From assembly GCF_027924105.1 (NCBI RefSeq), contig NZ_AP026972.1, positions 248,001 to 312,000 on the forward strand: a stretch of 64,000 bases of DNA, written 5' to 3'. A program made the position numbers and the translations under genes. The notes below the pieces were generated by a model. It had not been told where the DNA came from and did not search any database. It worked only from the letters and a program-made list of their open reading frames with translations. Position 1 is the first letter of the stretch. Each line of letters starts with the position of its first letter. This DNA is from Polynucleobacter sp. KF022. GTDB lineage: Bacteria; Pseudomonadota; Gammaproteobacteria; Burkholderiales; Burkholderiaceae. This document shows positions 34,249 to 42,517 of the stretch, in pieces.

Positions 34249-34624
34249 CGATCTTTATTTCCTCTAATTGATTGGCAGAAATGGCAGCCTCTATTTCTTG
34301 GTCGGATAGATTCAGCAATCTTTTTGCAGTTTCTTGTAGGGAAAGTAACTCATCATTACTGATATTCAATTTTTCATTTTTAGTAAAGCCAAACATGAGA
34401 TACCAACGTTTCAAAAGTTTTGTTGCCACAATGACTCTGGCGCCACTTCTTTTGCCAATGCCGGGACGCTTTACCCGCTTTTTATAAACATTGCATCCAA
34501 GGTCAGCATCTACAAGCCCTTTTTCCATCTCTTCAACTGCCTCCAATAAATAACGATTATTCAAATCATTTTTACTTAGCCACCGAGAAAAAGTTTTCGT
34601 TTTGAAGATGCGTTTTTTGGTCAT
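34238..34624 (-). CDS. RelE/HigB-like toxin (PF06296 type)
   Basis: A 128-residue basic protein. VKRPGIGKRSGARVIVATKL (about residues 50-69) and WYLMFGFTKNEKLNIS match the HigB-like RelE group. Such toxins cleave mRNA at the ribosome. The start ATG at 34624 is seven bases downstream of a perfect palindrome, and no good ribosome-binding site lies between, which suggests low or leaderless expression. Partner antitoxin overlaps the 3' end. Confidence 0.82.
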   Translation of the reverse strand: MTKKRIFKTKTFSRWLSKNDLNNRYLLEAVEEMEKGLVDADLGCNVYKKRVKRPGIGKRSGARVIVATKLLKRWYLMFGFTKNEKLNISNDELLSLQETAKRLLNLSDQEIEAAISANQLEEIKIDEK

Positions 34625-34630
34625 TCAAAA

Positions 34631-34651
34631 CTATACCACTCAGTGGTATAG
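34631..34651. promoter_or_regulatory. Palindromic operator of the HigBA-type operon
   Basis: Arms CTATACCACT and AGTGGTATAG, each 10 bases and perfectly complementary, around one central C. It lies 7 bases upstream of the toxin start on the minus strand, where an HTH antitoxin would autoregulate. Confidence 0.75.
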
Positions 34652-34678
34652 CTATATTAACCTATATCTTGATAATGA

Positions 34679-34706
34679 AAAAGGGGTTGCCGTAGCAACC
34701 CCTTTT
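34679..34706 (-). terminator. Rho-independent terminator after adk
   Basis: A perfect 12-base stem (AAAAGGGGTTGC and GCAACCCCTTTT) with loop CGTA. On the minus strand the T-run follows directly, so it ends the kdsB/adk-side transcript before the toxin-antitoxin operon. The symmetric A/T flanks could also stop plus-strand readthrough. Confidence 0.9.
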
Positions 34707-34726
34707 GGAAGGCAACAAATGAAGTC

Positions 34727-35392
34727 TTATTTCAAGACAGCAAAAATCGAAGCAGTAATATCTTCAACGCTGCCAGTGCCGCTTACCTTGCAATACGCTG
34801 GCGCCTTCACTTTGTCTGCCGCGTTGGCTTGTGCGGCCCATGAGGAGTAGTACTCCACCAGTGGACGGGTCTGATCGTCATACACCTGTAAACGCTTGCG
34901 TACAGTTTCCTCTTTGTCATCGTCACGCTGAATCAAATCTTCACCAGTGACATCATCCTTACCAGCCACTTTTGGTGGATTGTATTTGATGTGATAGGTA
35001 CGTCCAGACGCTGGGTGAACACGACGACCCCCCATGCGATCGATGATGGCATCAAATGGCACGTCGATTTCTAAAACATAATCAATTGGTACGCCAGCAT
35101 CTTTCATTGCTTGTGCTTGTGGAATAGTTCTTGGGAAACCATCAAACAAATAACCTTTACTGCAATCTGGTTGAGTCAGGCGATCTTTTACAAGGCCAAT
35201 AATGATGTCATCGGAAACTAAGCCACCAGCATCCATAATTTTTTTGGCAGCAATACCCAATTCAGTTCCGGCTTTTACAGCAGCGCGCAACATGTCGCCT
35301 GTTGAGATTTGTGGAATAGCGAACTTTTCGCAAATAAATTGAGCTTGTGTGCCTTTTCCAGCACCTGGTGCACCGAGCAGAATCAACCGCAT
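34727..35392 (-). CDS. adk: Adenylate kinase
   Basis: Catalyses ATP + AMP to 2 ADP. A 221-residue long-form protein. The P-loop GAPGAGKGTQAQFI is at residues 7-20, QISTGDMLRAAVKAGTELG binds AMP, GYLFDGFPRTIPQAQAM follows, and the LID domain is RRVHPASGRTYHIKYNPPK (about 123-141). LID Cys zinc ligands are absent, as in most Gram-negatives. Separated from kdsB by 113 bases. Confidence 0.97.
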   Translation of the reverse strand: MRLILLGAPGAGKGTQAQFICEKFAIPQISTGDMLRAAVKAGTELGIAAKKIMDAGGLVSDDIIIGLVKDRLTQPDCSKGYLFDGFPRTIPQAQAMKDAGVPIDYVLEIDVPFDAIIDRMGGRRVHPASGRTYHIKYNPPKVAGKDDVTGEDLIQRDDDKEETVRKRLQVYDDQTRPLVEYYSSWAAQANAADKVKAPAYCKVSGTGSVEDITASIFAVLK

Positions 35393-35505
35393 TGTTTTCC
35401 CCTTAGAAGAGCTGTCATTGTCCCGTATTTTGTTGGGCTCATGAATATGTAATGCCTAGGATTATCCCCGAGAAGGGTGGCCATAGGCTCTGAAAAGCAA
35501 TTTTT

Positions 35506-36270
35506 CTAGGTATTGCCTAGCAATTGTCTGATGCGCTCGAGGTCTTCGGGGGTATCAACCCCTGCTGGAGGTGCCTCTGGAGCAATATGCACCGCAATAC
35601 GGTATCCATTCCAGAGGGCGCGCAGCTGTTCCAAGGCCTCCGCCTGCTCTGGGGGTGCTGGCTCTAGGCGGCTATAAGCTTGCAAGAAGTCAGCCCGGTA
35701 ACCATAAATTCCAAGGTGGCGTAAATGTGTGGTAGTTTGCTGCGCTTGAGCATCCCTGACAAAAGGAATGGGCGCTCTTGAAAAGTACAGCGCTTCACCT
35801 GAGCGATTGAGCACAACTTTCACTACATTGGGATTGTTAATTTCTGCAACTTCAGTAATCGGTACGGCAACAGTAGAGATGGCGCAGCGTGCCTTCTCAG
35901 CTAGAGTGCTGGCAACTTGGTTAATCAGTTCTGGCGGTATGAGTGGTTCATCACCTTGAACATTCACAATTAATGCATCATTAGGCAGCTTCAGTAATTG
36001 CGCAACTTCTGCAATGCGATCGGTACCGGTTGGATGATTTTCGCTAGTGAGTAAGCAATCTATGCGATGTTCATCGCAAACTGCTTGAATTTCTGGGGAG
36101 TCAGTGGCGACTACAACACTTTGCGCAAGAGAAAGCTTGGCACGTTCCGCCACTCGGATCACCATTGGCTTGCCGCCAATATCGGCTAACGGTTTACGAG
36201 GTAAGCGGGTTGATCCTAGTCTTGCCGGAATCACTACTAAAAAATCTGGAGATTTGATGGAGGCAGTCAT
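35506..36270 (-). CDS. kdsB: 3-deoxy-manno-octulosonate cytidylyltransferase
   Basis: Activates Kdo as CMP-Kdo for LPS inner core synthesis. A 254-residue protein: VVIPARLGSTRLPRKPLADI at about residues 12-31, then GDEPLIPPELINQV and FVRDAQAQQTTTHLRHLGIYGYR (split). The C-terminal LEQLRALWNGYRIAVH and GVDTPEDLERIRQLL are typical. It follows the Trm112-like gene by 21 bases. Confidence 0.96.
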   Translation of the reverse strand: MTASIKSPDFLVVIPARLGSTRLPRKPLADIGGKPMVIRVAERAKLSLAQSVVVATDSPEIQAVCDEHRIDCLLTSENHPTGTDRIAEVAQLLKLPNDALIVNVQGDEPLIPPELINQVASTLAEKARCAISTVAVPITEVAEINNPNVVKVVLNRSGEALYFSRAPIPFVRDAQAQQTTTHLRHLGIYGYRADFLQAYSRLEPAPPEQAEALEQLRALWNGYRIAVHIAPEAPPAGVDTPEDLERIRQLLGNT

Positions 36271-36291
36271 TAAGAAGTTATGTTTACGCTA

Positions 36292-36471
36292 TCAAACGAT
36301 TTCATCAGCAGTCATGCTGCGAGCTTCATCTACCAACATTACTGGCACATCATCACGAATTGGGTAGGCCAAGCGATCTGCCTTGCAAATTAATTCATGT
36401 TTATTGGTGTCCAAATGCAATTGGCTTTTGCATAAAGGGCAAACCAAAATATCGAGCAGTCGTTTATCCAT
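36292..36471 (-). CDS. Trm112/YcaR-like small zinc-ribbon protein
   Basis: A 59-residue gene on the minus strand between lpxK and kdsB. It begins MDKRLLDILVCPLCKSQLHL, with Cys11 and Cys14, and continues ELICKADRLAYPIRDDVPVML. This is the UPF0434/Trm112 pattern: C-P-x-C, then a hydrophobic strand with one further Cys, then YPIRDDIPVML. The final Cys pair is reduced to one, as in other proteobacterial members. The lpxK-ycaR-kdsB order is the usual one. Role uncertain; Trm112 proteins activate methyltransferases. Confidence 0.9.
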   Translation of the reverse strand: MDKRLLDILVCPLCKSQLHLDTNKHELICKADRLAYPIRDDVPVMLVDEARSMTADEIV

Positions 36472-36543
36472 GATGTATTGAAGTGGTTCTATGTAATTGA
36501 TGAAACAGTGTAGTGCTAACTATACGCTGGCTACAAGTATGAA

Positions 36544-37635
36544 CTAAAGGGTATAGCGATAAGGGTCAGGTCTTTGCAGAATGGATTGCAGCCATTCGCT
36601 CAGGCTATCGGGAAGGGTGAGCGTCATGGGAACTACCCAAATACGCTCATCATGAATGCCTGCGCATTTGACAGCATCTTTTTCCGTTATGAGAATGCAT
36701 TGGGCATTGAGCTTTTCAAAGAACTCAGGGTTATAGGTAGCGTGATCTGGTAAAGGAATGCATTTAGCAGCAATGCCTTGATTGAGGAGGTCATCAAAAA
36801 AGCGCTGTGGATTACCAAGAGCTGCAACAGCAGTAATCTTGTTAGGTAGGTAACTATCCGCAATTTGAGGCAGTGTCTGACGATTGTTTGGATTGATGAG
36901 TTGATAGACGTTTTCTAAATGACTTAACAGCGAGAATGCGCGACGACCCAGAAAGTATTCATCTTGCTGACCTATTTTGTGGACGCCATCCTTTGCTTTC
37001 CCGGTAAAAAGGGTTGCATCACGTTCACGTGTGGCGGGCTCGCGCAAGGGGCCTGCCGGCAATAAGAAGCGATTACCTTCCCCGCGTCCATCACGAACTA
37101 CTAGCTCGATATCGCGACCACCTTCACGGGCCGGCCAACGAGCCAGGCCAGCATGTTGTAGACCATCATCGCTGATGATGACATTCACATTAGGCGAATG
37201 CTTTAGTAAAGCTCTAATACTTTGCCGACGTTTAGGAAAAACCCAGATAGGAAATTGGTTGTGTGTGCGTTTAGCGATTAATACAGGCTCATCACCAACT
37301 AATGCAGGATCAGAATCACTATTGACTTGCAGTGGAGTCAGCTGTGATGAAGAGCCATAACCTCTGCTGATAATTCCTGGAATCCAGCCTAGTTGCTGTA
37401 AACGTTCTGCTAAAGCAATCACGATGGGTGTCTTGCCGGTACCGCCCACTCGAATATTGCCCACAATGATGATGGGCACTGGAGCCGGATGTTGTTTGAT
37501 GAAGCCCGTATCTAAAACTAATTTGCGAACGCGGAGTACTAGGCCATATAGCCAAGATAGGGGCCACAAGATCAAGCTAGTGGGGCCGCGTCTTTCCCAG
37601 AACTGAGGCGCTTTACGGAAAAAAGAAAAGGACAT
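36544..37635 (-). CDS. lpxK: Tetraacyldisaccharide 4'-kinase
   Basis: Phosphorylates the lipid A precursor at the inner membrane. A 363-residue protein. A hydrophobic segment is near residues 20-36, and the P-loop IIIVGNIRVGGTGKTPIVI spans residues 55-73. DVNVIISDDGLQH-type signature is present as NVNVIISDDGLQHAGLAR. ALGNPQRFFDDL and ILITEKDAVK are typical of LpxK. It follows exbD by 24 bases, in the exbB-exbD-lpxK-Trm112-kdsB run. Confidence 0.95.
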   Translation of the reverse strand: MSFSFFRKAPQFWERRGPTSLILWPLSWLYGLVLRVRKLVLDTGFIKQHPAPVPIIIVGNIRVGGTGKTPIVIALAERLQQLGWIPGIISRGYGSSSQLTPLQVNSDSDPALVGDEPVLIAKRTHNQFPIWVFPKRRQSIRALLKHSPNVNVIISDDGLQHAGLARWPAREGGRDIELVVRDGRGEGNRFLLPAGPLREPATRERDATLFTGKAKDGVHKIGQQDEYFLGRRAFSLLSHLENVYQLINPNNRQTLPQIADSYLPNKITAVAALGNPQRFFDDLLNQGIAAKCIPLPDHATYNPEFFEKLNAQCILITEKDAVKCAGIHDERIWVVPMTLTLPDSLSEWLQSILQRPDPYRYTL

Positions 37636-37659
37636 GGAATAGGTTTCTGAGTTTGTAGC

Positions 37660-38127
37660 TTACTTTTTGGTTTGACTACTAAACACAATATTAGAGAGGT
37701 TAGCATCTCGGGCTGCTTCGAGGGCGCTCATCACAGCTTGATGTGGTGCTTTGGCATCAGCATCAATGTTGACTTGCAAGCCATTTGCCGAATCTTTCTT
37801 ATTATCAGTCTGCCCGCTGAATTGCATCAGCGCACCGCTTAGTTGAGAGCGATCAGTCACTTTGCCATTAATTGCAAAGCGCCCATCACGACTAACGGCT
37901 ATATGAATCTGCTTTACCTCTACTTGGCTCTCATTGCCATTCGCAGTTGGTAATGTAATTGCGAGTTCTTGATAGCGGGTGAAAGTGGTGGAGATCATTA
38001 AAAAGATCAATACCACCAACAACACATCAATAAAGGGAATGAGATTAATCTCAGGCTCTACAGGTGCGAAAGTACTCCCTAGAGAAAAACGCTTGCGCGC
38101 ATACTCATGGGTTTCTAGCCAACTCAT
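37660..38127 (-). CDS. exbD: ExbD/TolR-type biopolymer transport protein
   Basis: A 155-residue protein with a single helix INLIPFIDVLLVVLIFLMIS (about residues 29-48) including the conserved Asp. QAVMSALEAARDANLSNIVF lies near the C-terminus. It works with ExbB to energise outer membrane transport by the proton motive force. It overlaps exbB by 4 bases. Different from the tolR gene at 31.0 kb, so the window holds two motor sets. Confidence 0.9.
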   Translation of the reverse strand: MSWLETHEYARKRFSLGSTFAPVEPEINLIPFIDVLLVVLIFLMISTTFTRYQELAITLPTANGNESQVEVKQIHIAVSRDGRFAINGKVTDRSQLSGALMQFSGQTDNKKDSANGLQVNIDADAKAPHQAVMSALEAARDANLSNIVFSSQTKK

Positions 38128-38771
38128 GAAGCGCTATCAGTTGGATACAGTTTTTTAAATATTTGGCGAGTAAATTCTTCGCACTCACGTTGACGCTGAT
38201 TTGCCATGGCGCGTAATCCACGCCACGCTGCCAATGCAGGAATCGCAATCAGCAATCCAAAGGCGGTGTTATACAAAGCAACTGAAATCCCGTGCGCTAA
38301 TTGCTGAGGGCTGCCTGCTGCACCATTGATCGCACCTTGACTGCCGAAGATCTCAATCATGCCGACTACGGTGCCAAATAAACCAAGTAATGGCGCAATG
38401 GTGGCGATCGTAGCCAGCGCTCCAAGATAGCGATCTAACTTGAGCCAAGTGCTGTGAGCGGTTGCTTGAAGTTCTTCTAAGGCGCTCTCAGCACTGCTGC
38501 CGCTGAGCTTCTCTTTGAGGGTGCATGCCAGCAATGGACTTACTGGAGAAAGTTGAGCTAACTCAGCAAGCTGTAATTCACTTACAGCAGTGCCTGCCTT
38601 GGAGTTAACCATTTGATTGGTAAGAGAAAAAGCTGTTTCTAGGCAATTTTTGGGGAAAATATGGATCTGACGCAGATACCAGGAGCGCTCTAAGGCAATT
38701 GCTAGGCCCAAAATAGAGATAACAAGGAGGGGCCAAATGGGCCAGCCAGCGGATAGTAAGATGGAGTACAT
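38124..38771 (-). CDS. exbB: ExbB/TolQ-type biopolymer transport protein
   Basis: A 215-residue MotA/TolQ/ExbB protein. The first helix is WPIWPLLVISILGLAIALER (about residues 9-28), the second spans ATIATIAPLLGLFGTVVGMI, and ALYNTAFGLLIAIPALAAWR is the third. It heads the minus-strand run exbB-exbD-lpxK-Trm112-kdsB. A TonB gene is not in the window. A Fur-like motif lies about 150 bases upstream. Confidence 0.9.
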   Translation of the reverse strand: MYSILLSAGWPIWPLLVISILGLAIALERSWYLRQIHIFPKNCLETAFSLTNQMVNSKAGTAVSELQLAELAQLSPVSPLLACTLKEKLSGSSAESALEELQATAHSTWLKLDRYLGALATIATIAPLLGLFGTVVGMIEIFGSQGAINGAAGSPQQLAHGISVALYNTAFGLLIAIPALAAWRGLRAMANQRQRECEEFTRQIFKKLYPTDSAS

Positions 38772-39084
38772 AAGCTCAGTACTTTAGCTGAATTAAAAAG
38801 CCTGTTTCAGAAAGCGTACCTGTGGATAACTCTGTGCAAAACTTTTTTGGATTTGTGCTGTAAGTCCTTGATTGATCGTGAGCTGTGTAATAAATAGGCT
38901 GGTATTGAATTTTTGGAGATGATTAATTCTCATATAAATCAATAACTTAGTTTATCAGTGTTGGATTTATGAGACGTTTTGGGTCAGTAATTGCTTACTT
39001 ATAGGCATTCAACCTAGGGCGTATTGGGGTCTGTGGATATTTATTGGCGCCTAAGCCTGATGGGCGCAAGGTTGAAGAGAAAAA
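38772..39084. promoter_or_regulatory. Intergenic region between divergent exbB and xseA
   Basis: 313 bases with no convincing gene. It holds a Fur-box-like motif (38921-38940) and two DnaA-box-like 9-mers: TGTGGATAA at 38821 (exact complement of TTATCCACA) and TGTGGATAT at 39032 (one mismatch). A short ORF of 11 codons at 38970 has no support. Promoters for both flanking operons should be here. Confidence 0.5.
38921..38940. promoter_or_regulatory. Fur-box-like motif upstream of exbB
   Basis: The sequence GATTAATTCTCATATAAATC contains AATTCTCAT, a half-site seen in many Fur boxes. The same AATTCTCAT-N-TAAA string recurs upstream of the HiPIP gene (46556). ExbB-ExbD are classic iron-regulated genes, which supports but does not prove a Fur site. 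Confidence 0.35.
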
Positions 39085-40296
39085 ATGTCGGAAATATCAA
39101 GGGAAATTCTGAGTGTTGGCGATCTCAACCGCGCCATTGCGGCCTCTTTGGAGGAGCGCTTTGATACGGTCTGGGTAAGCGGGGAGATTTCGAACTTCAA
39201 GGCTTATGACAGCGGCCATTGGTATTTCTCCTTAAAAGACGAAGAAGGTCAAATTCGCTGTGTGATGTTCCGAGGCCGTAATGGCCAGGTTGGGTTTATG
39301 CCGCAATCAGGAGATTTGGTTGAGGTCAGCGCTAATCTCGGCATGTATGTCCCACGCGGAGATATACAGTTAACCATTCAAACCCTGCGTCGTGCAGGTA
39401 TGGGTGGTTTATACGAAGCCTTCTTAAAGCTCAAAGCCAAACTTGCCAAAGAGGGCTTATTTGATGAAGAGCGTAAACGAGATATACCAGCACACCCTAG
39501 ATCAATTGGCATCATCACATCTCCTCAAGCTGCAGCGCTAAAAGATGTCTTGAGTACATTAGCAAGAAGAGCGCCACATATTCCGGTTGTGATTTATCCA
39601 ACGCTTGTGCAAGGACCAGATGCACCCGCTGGAATGATGAATGCACTAAAAGCCGCCCAAAAAGAAAATGCAGTAGATGTGATTTTGCTAGTACGTGGCG
39701 GCGGCAGTATTGAAGATCTATGGGCATTTAATGACGAGCAACTGGCGTATGCAATTGCAGAATCAGCGATACCAGTAGTGAGTGGTGTTGGTCATGAGAC
39801 TGATTTCACGATTGCAGATTTTGTTGCTGATGTACGTGCAGCCACTCCAACTGGAGCGGCAGAGTTGGCGGCACCAAGAAGAGATCAAATGTTGCAAGAG
39901 TTAGATGCCATCATGCAAGCTTTGTTACAGCGTATTCATCAACGCGTTGAACGTGAAGCACAAACCTTAGATCAATTAGCCCTGCGACTTAGTCATGCCT
40001 TGCCTAATCCGGATCGCATGCGTGAGCAAATACAAGGTTGGCAACAACGCCTAAACCAAGCCTGGTCTGTGCGCATGGAAAACTGGAATCGCAATCAAAC
40101 GCATTACCACTCACAGTTGGAGATGTTAAATCCTCAGCGAACTCTGGAGCGGGGATATGCGGTGATATTGAGTAAAGAAAAAGACCAACTGCATGCAGTG
40201 CGTGATCCAAGTGAGCTCAATATAGAGCACGTATTTAAGATAAAGCTAGCTGAGGGCCAAGCAGAGGTCCAATTCTCAGAAGTGCTCAGAAAATAG
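39085..40296 (+). CDS. xseA: Exodeoxyribonuclease VII large subunit
   Basis: Large subunit of the single-strand-specific exonuclease VII. A 403-residue protein. The OB-fold is N-terminal (VSGEISNFKAYDSGHWYFSL at about 31-50), then PAHPRSIGIITSPQAAALKD, IEDLWAFNDEQLAYAIAESA and GVGHETDFTIADFVADVRA carry the catalytic-domain signatures. The C-terminal part is coiled-coil rich and ends with TLERGYAVILSKE. The small subunit xseB is not here. Confidence 0.96.
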   Translation: MSEISREILSVGDLNRAIAASLEERFDTVWVSGEISNFKAYDSGHWYFSLKDEEGQIRCVMFRGRNGQVGFMPQSGDLVEVSANLGMYVPRGDIQLTIQTLRRAGMGGLYEAFLKLKAKLAKEGLFDEERKRDIPAHPRSIGIITSPQAAALKDVLSTLARRAPHIPVVIYPTLVQGPDAPAGMMNALKAAQKENAVDVILLVRGGGSIEDLWAFNDEQLAYAIAESAIPVVSGVGHETDFTIADFVADVRAATPTGAAELAAPRRDQMLQELDAIMQALLQRIHQRVEREAQTLDQLALRLSHALPNPDRMREQIQGWQQRLNQAWSVRMENWNRNQTHYHSQLEMLNPQRTLERGYAVILSKEKDQLHAVRDPSELNIEHVFKIKLAEGQAEVQFSEVLRK

Positions 40297-40309
40297 TCAT
40301 GTTGTGGTC

Positions 40310-40338
40310 TTGACAAAGCGTACGTTTTTACGTACTAT
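40310..40338 (+). promoter_or_regulatory. Sigma70-type promoter of the YefM-YoeB-type operon
   Basis: -35 TTGACA at 40310-40315, a 17-base spacer, and -10 TACTAT at 40333-40338, ending 17 bases before the antitoxin ATG. GGAGG at 40346-40350 is the ribosome-binding site. The spacing is ideal and the -35 is a perfect consensus. Confidence 0.82.
40320..40335. promoter_or_regulatory. Palindromic operator inside the antitoxin promoter
   Basis: GTACGT and ACGTAC flank TTTT and fill the spacer, running into the -10 element. Arms are perfect. YefM-type antitoxins bind palindromes overlapping their promoter, so this is the expected operator. Confidence 0.72.
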
Positions 40339-40355
40339 TTGGTCTGGAGGCCATC

Positions 40356-40598
40356 ATGACAACTATTACCGCAAGTGAAGCTAGAGCAGGGCTTTATCGC
40401 TTGATTGATCAGGCGGCAGAGTCTCATAAGCCTGTGACGATTTCCGGAAAGCGAGCTAACGCTGTGCTGATTTCTGAGGAGGACTGGAGTGCAATTCAGG
40501 AGACGCTATATCTTATGGCGATACCTGGAATGCGTGAGTCTATTAAAGATGCGATGGCAGAGCCCTTATCAAAGAGTAAAAGGGTATTAAAGTGGTGA
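40356..40598 (+). CDS. Phd/YefM-family antitoxin
   Basis: An 80-residue protein. TITASEARAGLYRLIDQAAE (residues 3-22) and PVTISGKRANAVLISEEDW are the Phd/YefM DNA-binding core, and the tail IPGMRESIKDAMAEPL is the toxin-neutralising segment. Overlaps the toxin gene by 7 bases. Located between xseA and murB with its own promoter. Confidence 0.93.
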   Translation: MTTITASEARAGLYRLIDQAAESHKPVTISGKRANAVLISEEDWSAIQETLYLMAIPGMRESIKDAMAEPLSKSKRVLKW

Positions 40599-40858
40599 CT
40601 TGGAATTTAGTATTTTCCAAGTATGCAATAAAAGATGCCAAAAAATTATCTGCCGCTGGATTAAAAGAAAAAGCACAGTCTTTGCTTAAAGTATTAGAAG
40701 CAGATCCACTGCAAAATCCACCGCCTTACGAGAAATTAGTGGGAGATTTAAAGGGCGCGTATTCTCGAAGAATTAATATTCAACATCGCATGGTTTATGA
40801 AGTTTTTCGTAAAGAAAAAACAGTTCGAATATTGAGAATGTGGACTCACTACGATTAA
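40592..40858 (+). CDS. YoeB/Txe-family mRNA interferase toxin
   Basis: An 88-residue basic protein. LVFSKYAIKDAKKLSAAGLK is N-terminal, PPPYEKLVGDLKGAYSRRIN and RMVYEVF include the catalytic Glu/Arg/His region, and RILRMWTHYD ends with the Tyr typical of YoeB. The family cleaves translated mRNA. The start codon is a GTG or the ATG at 40592; spacing implies translational coupling. It nearly abuts convergent murB. Confidence 0.92.
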   Translation: MVTWNLVFSKYAIKDAKKLSAAGLKEKAQSLLKVLEADPLQNPPPYEKLVGDLKGAYSRRINIQHRMVYEVFRKEKTVRILRMWTHYD

Positions 40859-40862
40859 ACGC

Positions 40863-41900
40863 TCAAAAAATATTGGGCTCTATCTGCAAAGTCACACCAA
40901 ATTGGTCGTGCACTTTATCTTTAATGCATTTAGCAAGGCCTAAAATATCTTGAGCTGTACCGCCGCCATGATTGACTAGGACTAATGCTTGGTTTTCATA
41001 TACGCCAACAGCACCCATACGTTTACCTTTAAAACCACATTGATCTATCAGCCAGCCTGCCGCTAACTTTCGCTTACCGGGCAGGTCAGGATAAGAAACT
41101 AAGCCGGGATAGGTTTTGAGAAGGGTCTCGTATTGCTCGTTCGGAATAACTGGATTTTGAAAAAAGCTGCCGGCATTGCCAATCACTTTTGGATCGGGCA
41201 GTTTCTGTGTGCGAATTTTGCATACCGCGAGGAAGATGTCTTCCGGGCTGGGATTGGCATTTAAAGGAAATTGCTTAGCAAGGTCTGCGTAATGAATGCG
41301 AGCTTGCCAAGCTTTAGGCATCTTAAAAACGACCTTTGTCACGATAAAACGCCCGGGATTTTGCTTAAAGTGGCTATCGCGATACGCAAAGTGGCATGCC
41401 TCTTTTGGAAGAGTGACAAAGGCATGATCTTTGGCATCAAACGCTTCGATGCGATCAATGTATTCGCCGATCTCAACACCATAAGCGCCAATATTTTGTA
41501 TGGGGGCAGCGCCAACCGTTCCCGGAATTAAAGCCAGGTTTTCAAAACCAGGGAGGTTGTTCTCTAGGGTCCAGGCAACTAGCTCGTGCCAGCCCACTCC
41601 AGCGCCAACCGATAAATAGGTGGCGTCTTCATCGCTAGCAAGAATTTCTTGACCCAGAATATTAATCAAGAGGGTCGCGCCAGGAAGCACGCTTGGCAAA
41701 ATGACATTACTGCCGCCACCCAATACCCTCCACTTTAGTTTTTGTTCAGCAATCTCTGACATGGCAGCCAAAATTTGCTCGGGAGAGCTAATTTCATAAG
41801 CGAGCTCGGCTACAGCATCAAGACCAAAGGTATTGCGGTGCTTGAGCCCTAAATTTGGGGTCAATTTAGCGAGAGTGGACGCATTTGGGGCGCGAGTCAT
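40863..41900 (-). CDS. murB: UDP-N-acetylenolpyruvoylglucosamine reductase
   Basis: FAD enzyme completing UDP-MurNAc for peptidoglycan. A 345-residue type I MurB. RVLGGGSNVILPSVLPG is the FAD-binding core (about residues 58-74), then GFENLALIPGTVGAAPIQNI and AYGVEIGEYI, then VIGNAGSFFQNPVIPNEQYE with the catalytic Ser. The C-terminal Glu is in VTLQIEPNIF. Divergent from yajQ. Confidence 0.95.
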   Translation of the reverse strand: MTRAPNASTLAKLTPNLGLKHRNTFGLDAVAELAYEISSPEQILAAMSEIAEQKLKWRVLGGGSNVILPSVLPGATLLINILGQEILASDEDATYLSVGAGVGWHELVAWTLENNLPGFENLALIPGTVGAAPIQNIGAYGVEIGEYIDRIEAFDAKDHAFVTLPKEACHFAYRDSHFKQNPGRFIVTKVVFKMPKAWQARIHYADLAKQFPLNANPSPEDIFLAVCKIRTQKLPDPKVIGNAGSFFQNPVIPNEQYETLLKTYPGLVSYPDLPGKRKLAAGWLIDQCGFKGKRMGAVGVYENQALVLVNHGGGTAQDILGLAKCIKDKVHDQFGVTLQIEPNIF

Positions 41901-42031
41901 GCCACAATCTTATTCGTAAACGAATCTAGAGCCATTTTTTTGTGTGTAAAGCAAAAATTATGGCCATAAGCTCTAGAAATTCGCAAAAATAGAACTTAAA
42001 CCAAATAAGCAAAATTATTGAAGGAGTAGAG

Positions 42032-42517
42032 ATGCCATCATTTGACGTTGTTTGCGAACCAGACATGGTTGAGCTCAAAAATGCGATTGAGCAATCTAAT
42101 AAAGAAATTAGCAATCGTTTTGACTTTAAGGGCTCCGATAGTCGTGTAGAGCAAAAAGACGAAGCTCTCATTTTGTTTGGCGACGATGACTTTAAGTTGG
42201 GTCAAGTACGCGATGTTCTGATTGGCAAAATGGCGAAGCGTAATGTGGATGTGCGTTATCTCAAAGATGACAAAACAGAAACGATTGGTGGTGATAAACG
42301 CAAACAAACCATGAAGATTCAAAAAGGTATTACTTCGGAGTTATCTAAAAAAGTGGTGCGCATCATTAAAGACAGCAAGCTCAAAGTGCAAGCAAGTATT
42401 CAGGGTGATGCAGTGCGTGTTACTGGTGCTAAGCGCGATGACTTGCAAGAAACAATGGCATTACTTAAAAAAGAAGTAACAGAAGCTCCATTGGGCTTTA
42501 ATAATTTCCGTGACTAA
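42032..42517 (+). CDS. yajQ: YajQ family cyclic di-GMP/nucleotide-binding protein
   Basis: A 161-residue UPF0234 protein. MPSFDVVCEPDMVELKNAIE at the N-terminus, EISNRFDFKGSD near 26-37, and RVTGAKRDDLQETMALLKK near the C-terminus are diagnostic. Some members bind cyclic di-GMP as transcription cofactors (for example in Xanthomonas); the role here is unproven. AAGGAG sits just upstream of the ATG. Overlaps xerD by 8 bases. Confidence 0.94.
   Translation: MPSFDVVCEPDMVELKNAIEQSNKEISNRFDFKGSDSRVEQKDEALILFGDDDFKLGQVRDVLIGKMAKRNVDVRYLKDDKTETIGGDKRKQTMKIQKGITSELSKKVVRIIKDSKLKVQASIQGDAVRVTGAKRDDLQETMALLKKEVTEAPLGFNNFRD

Noticed and set aside
38970..39005. 11-codon ORF between exbB and xseA
   Set aside because: No ribosome-binding site and too short to support.
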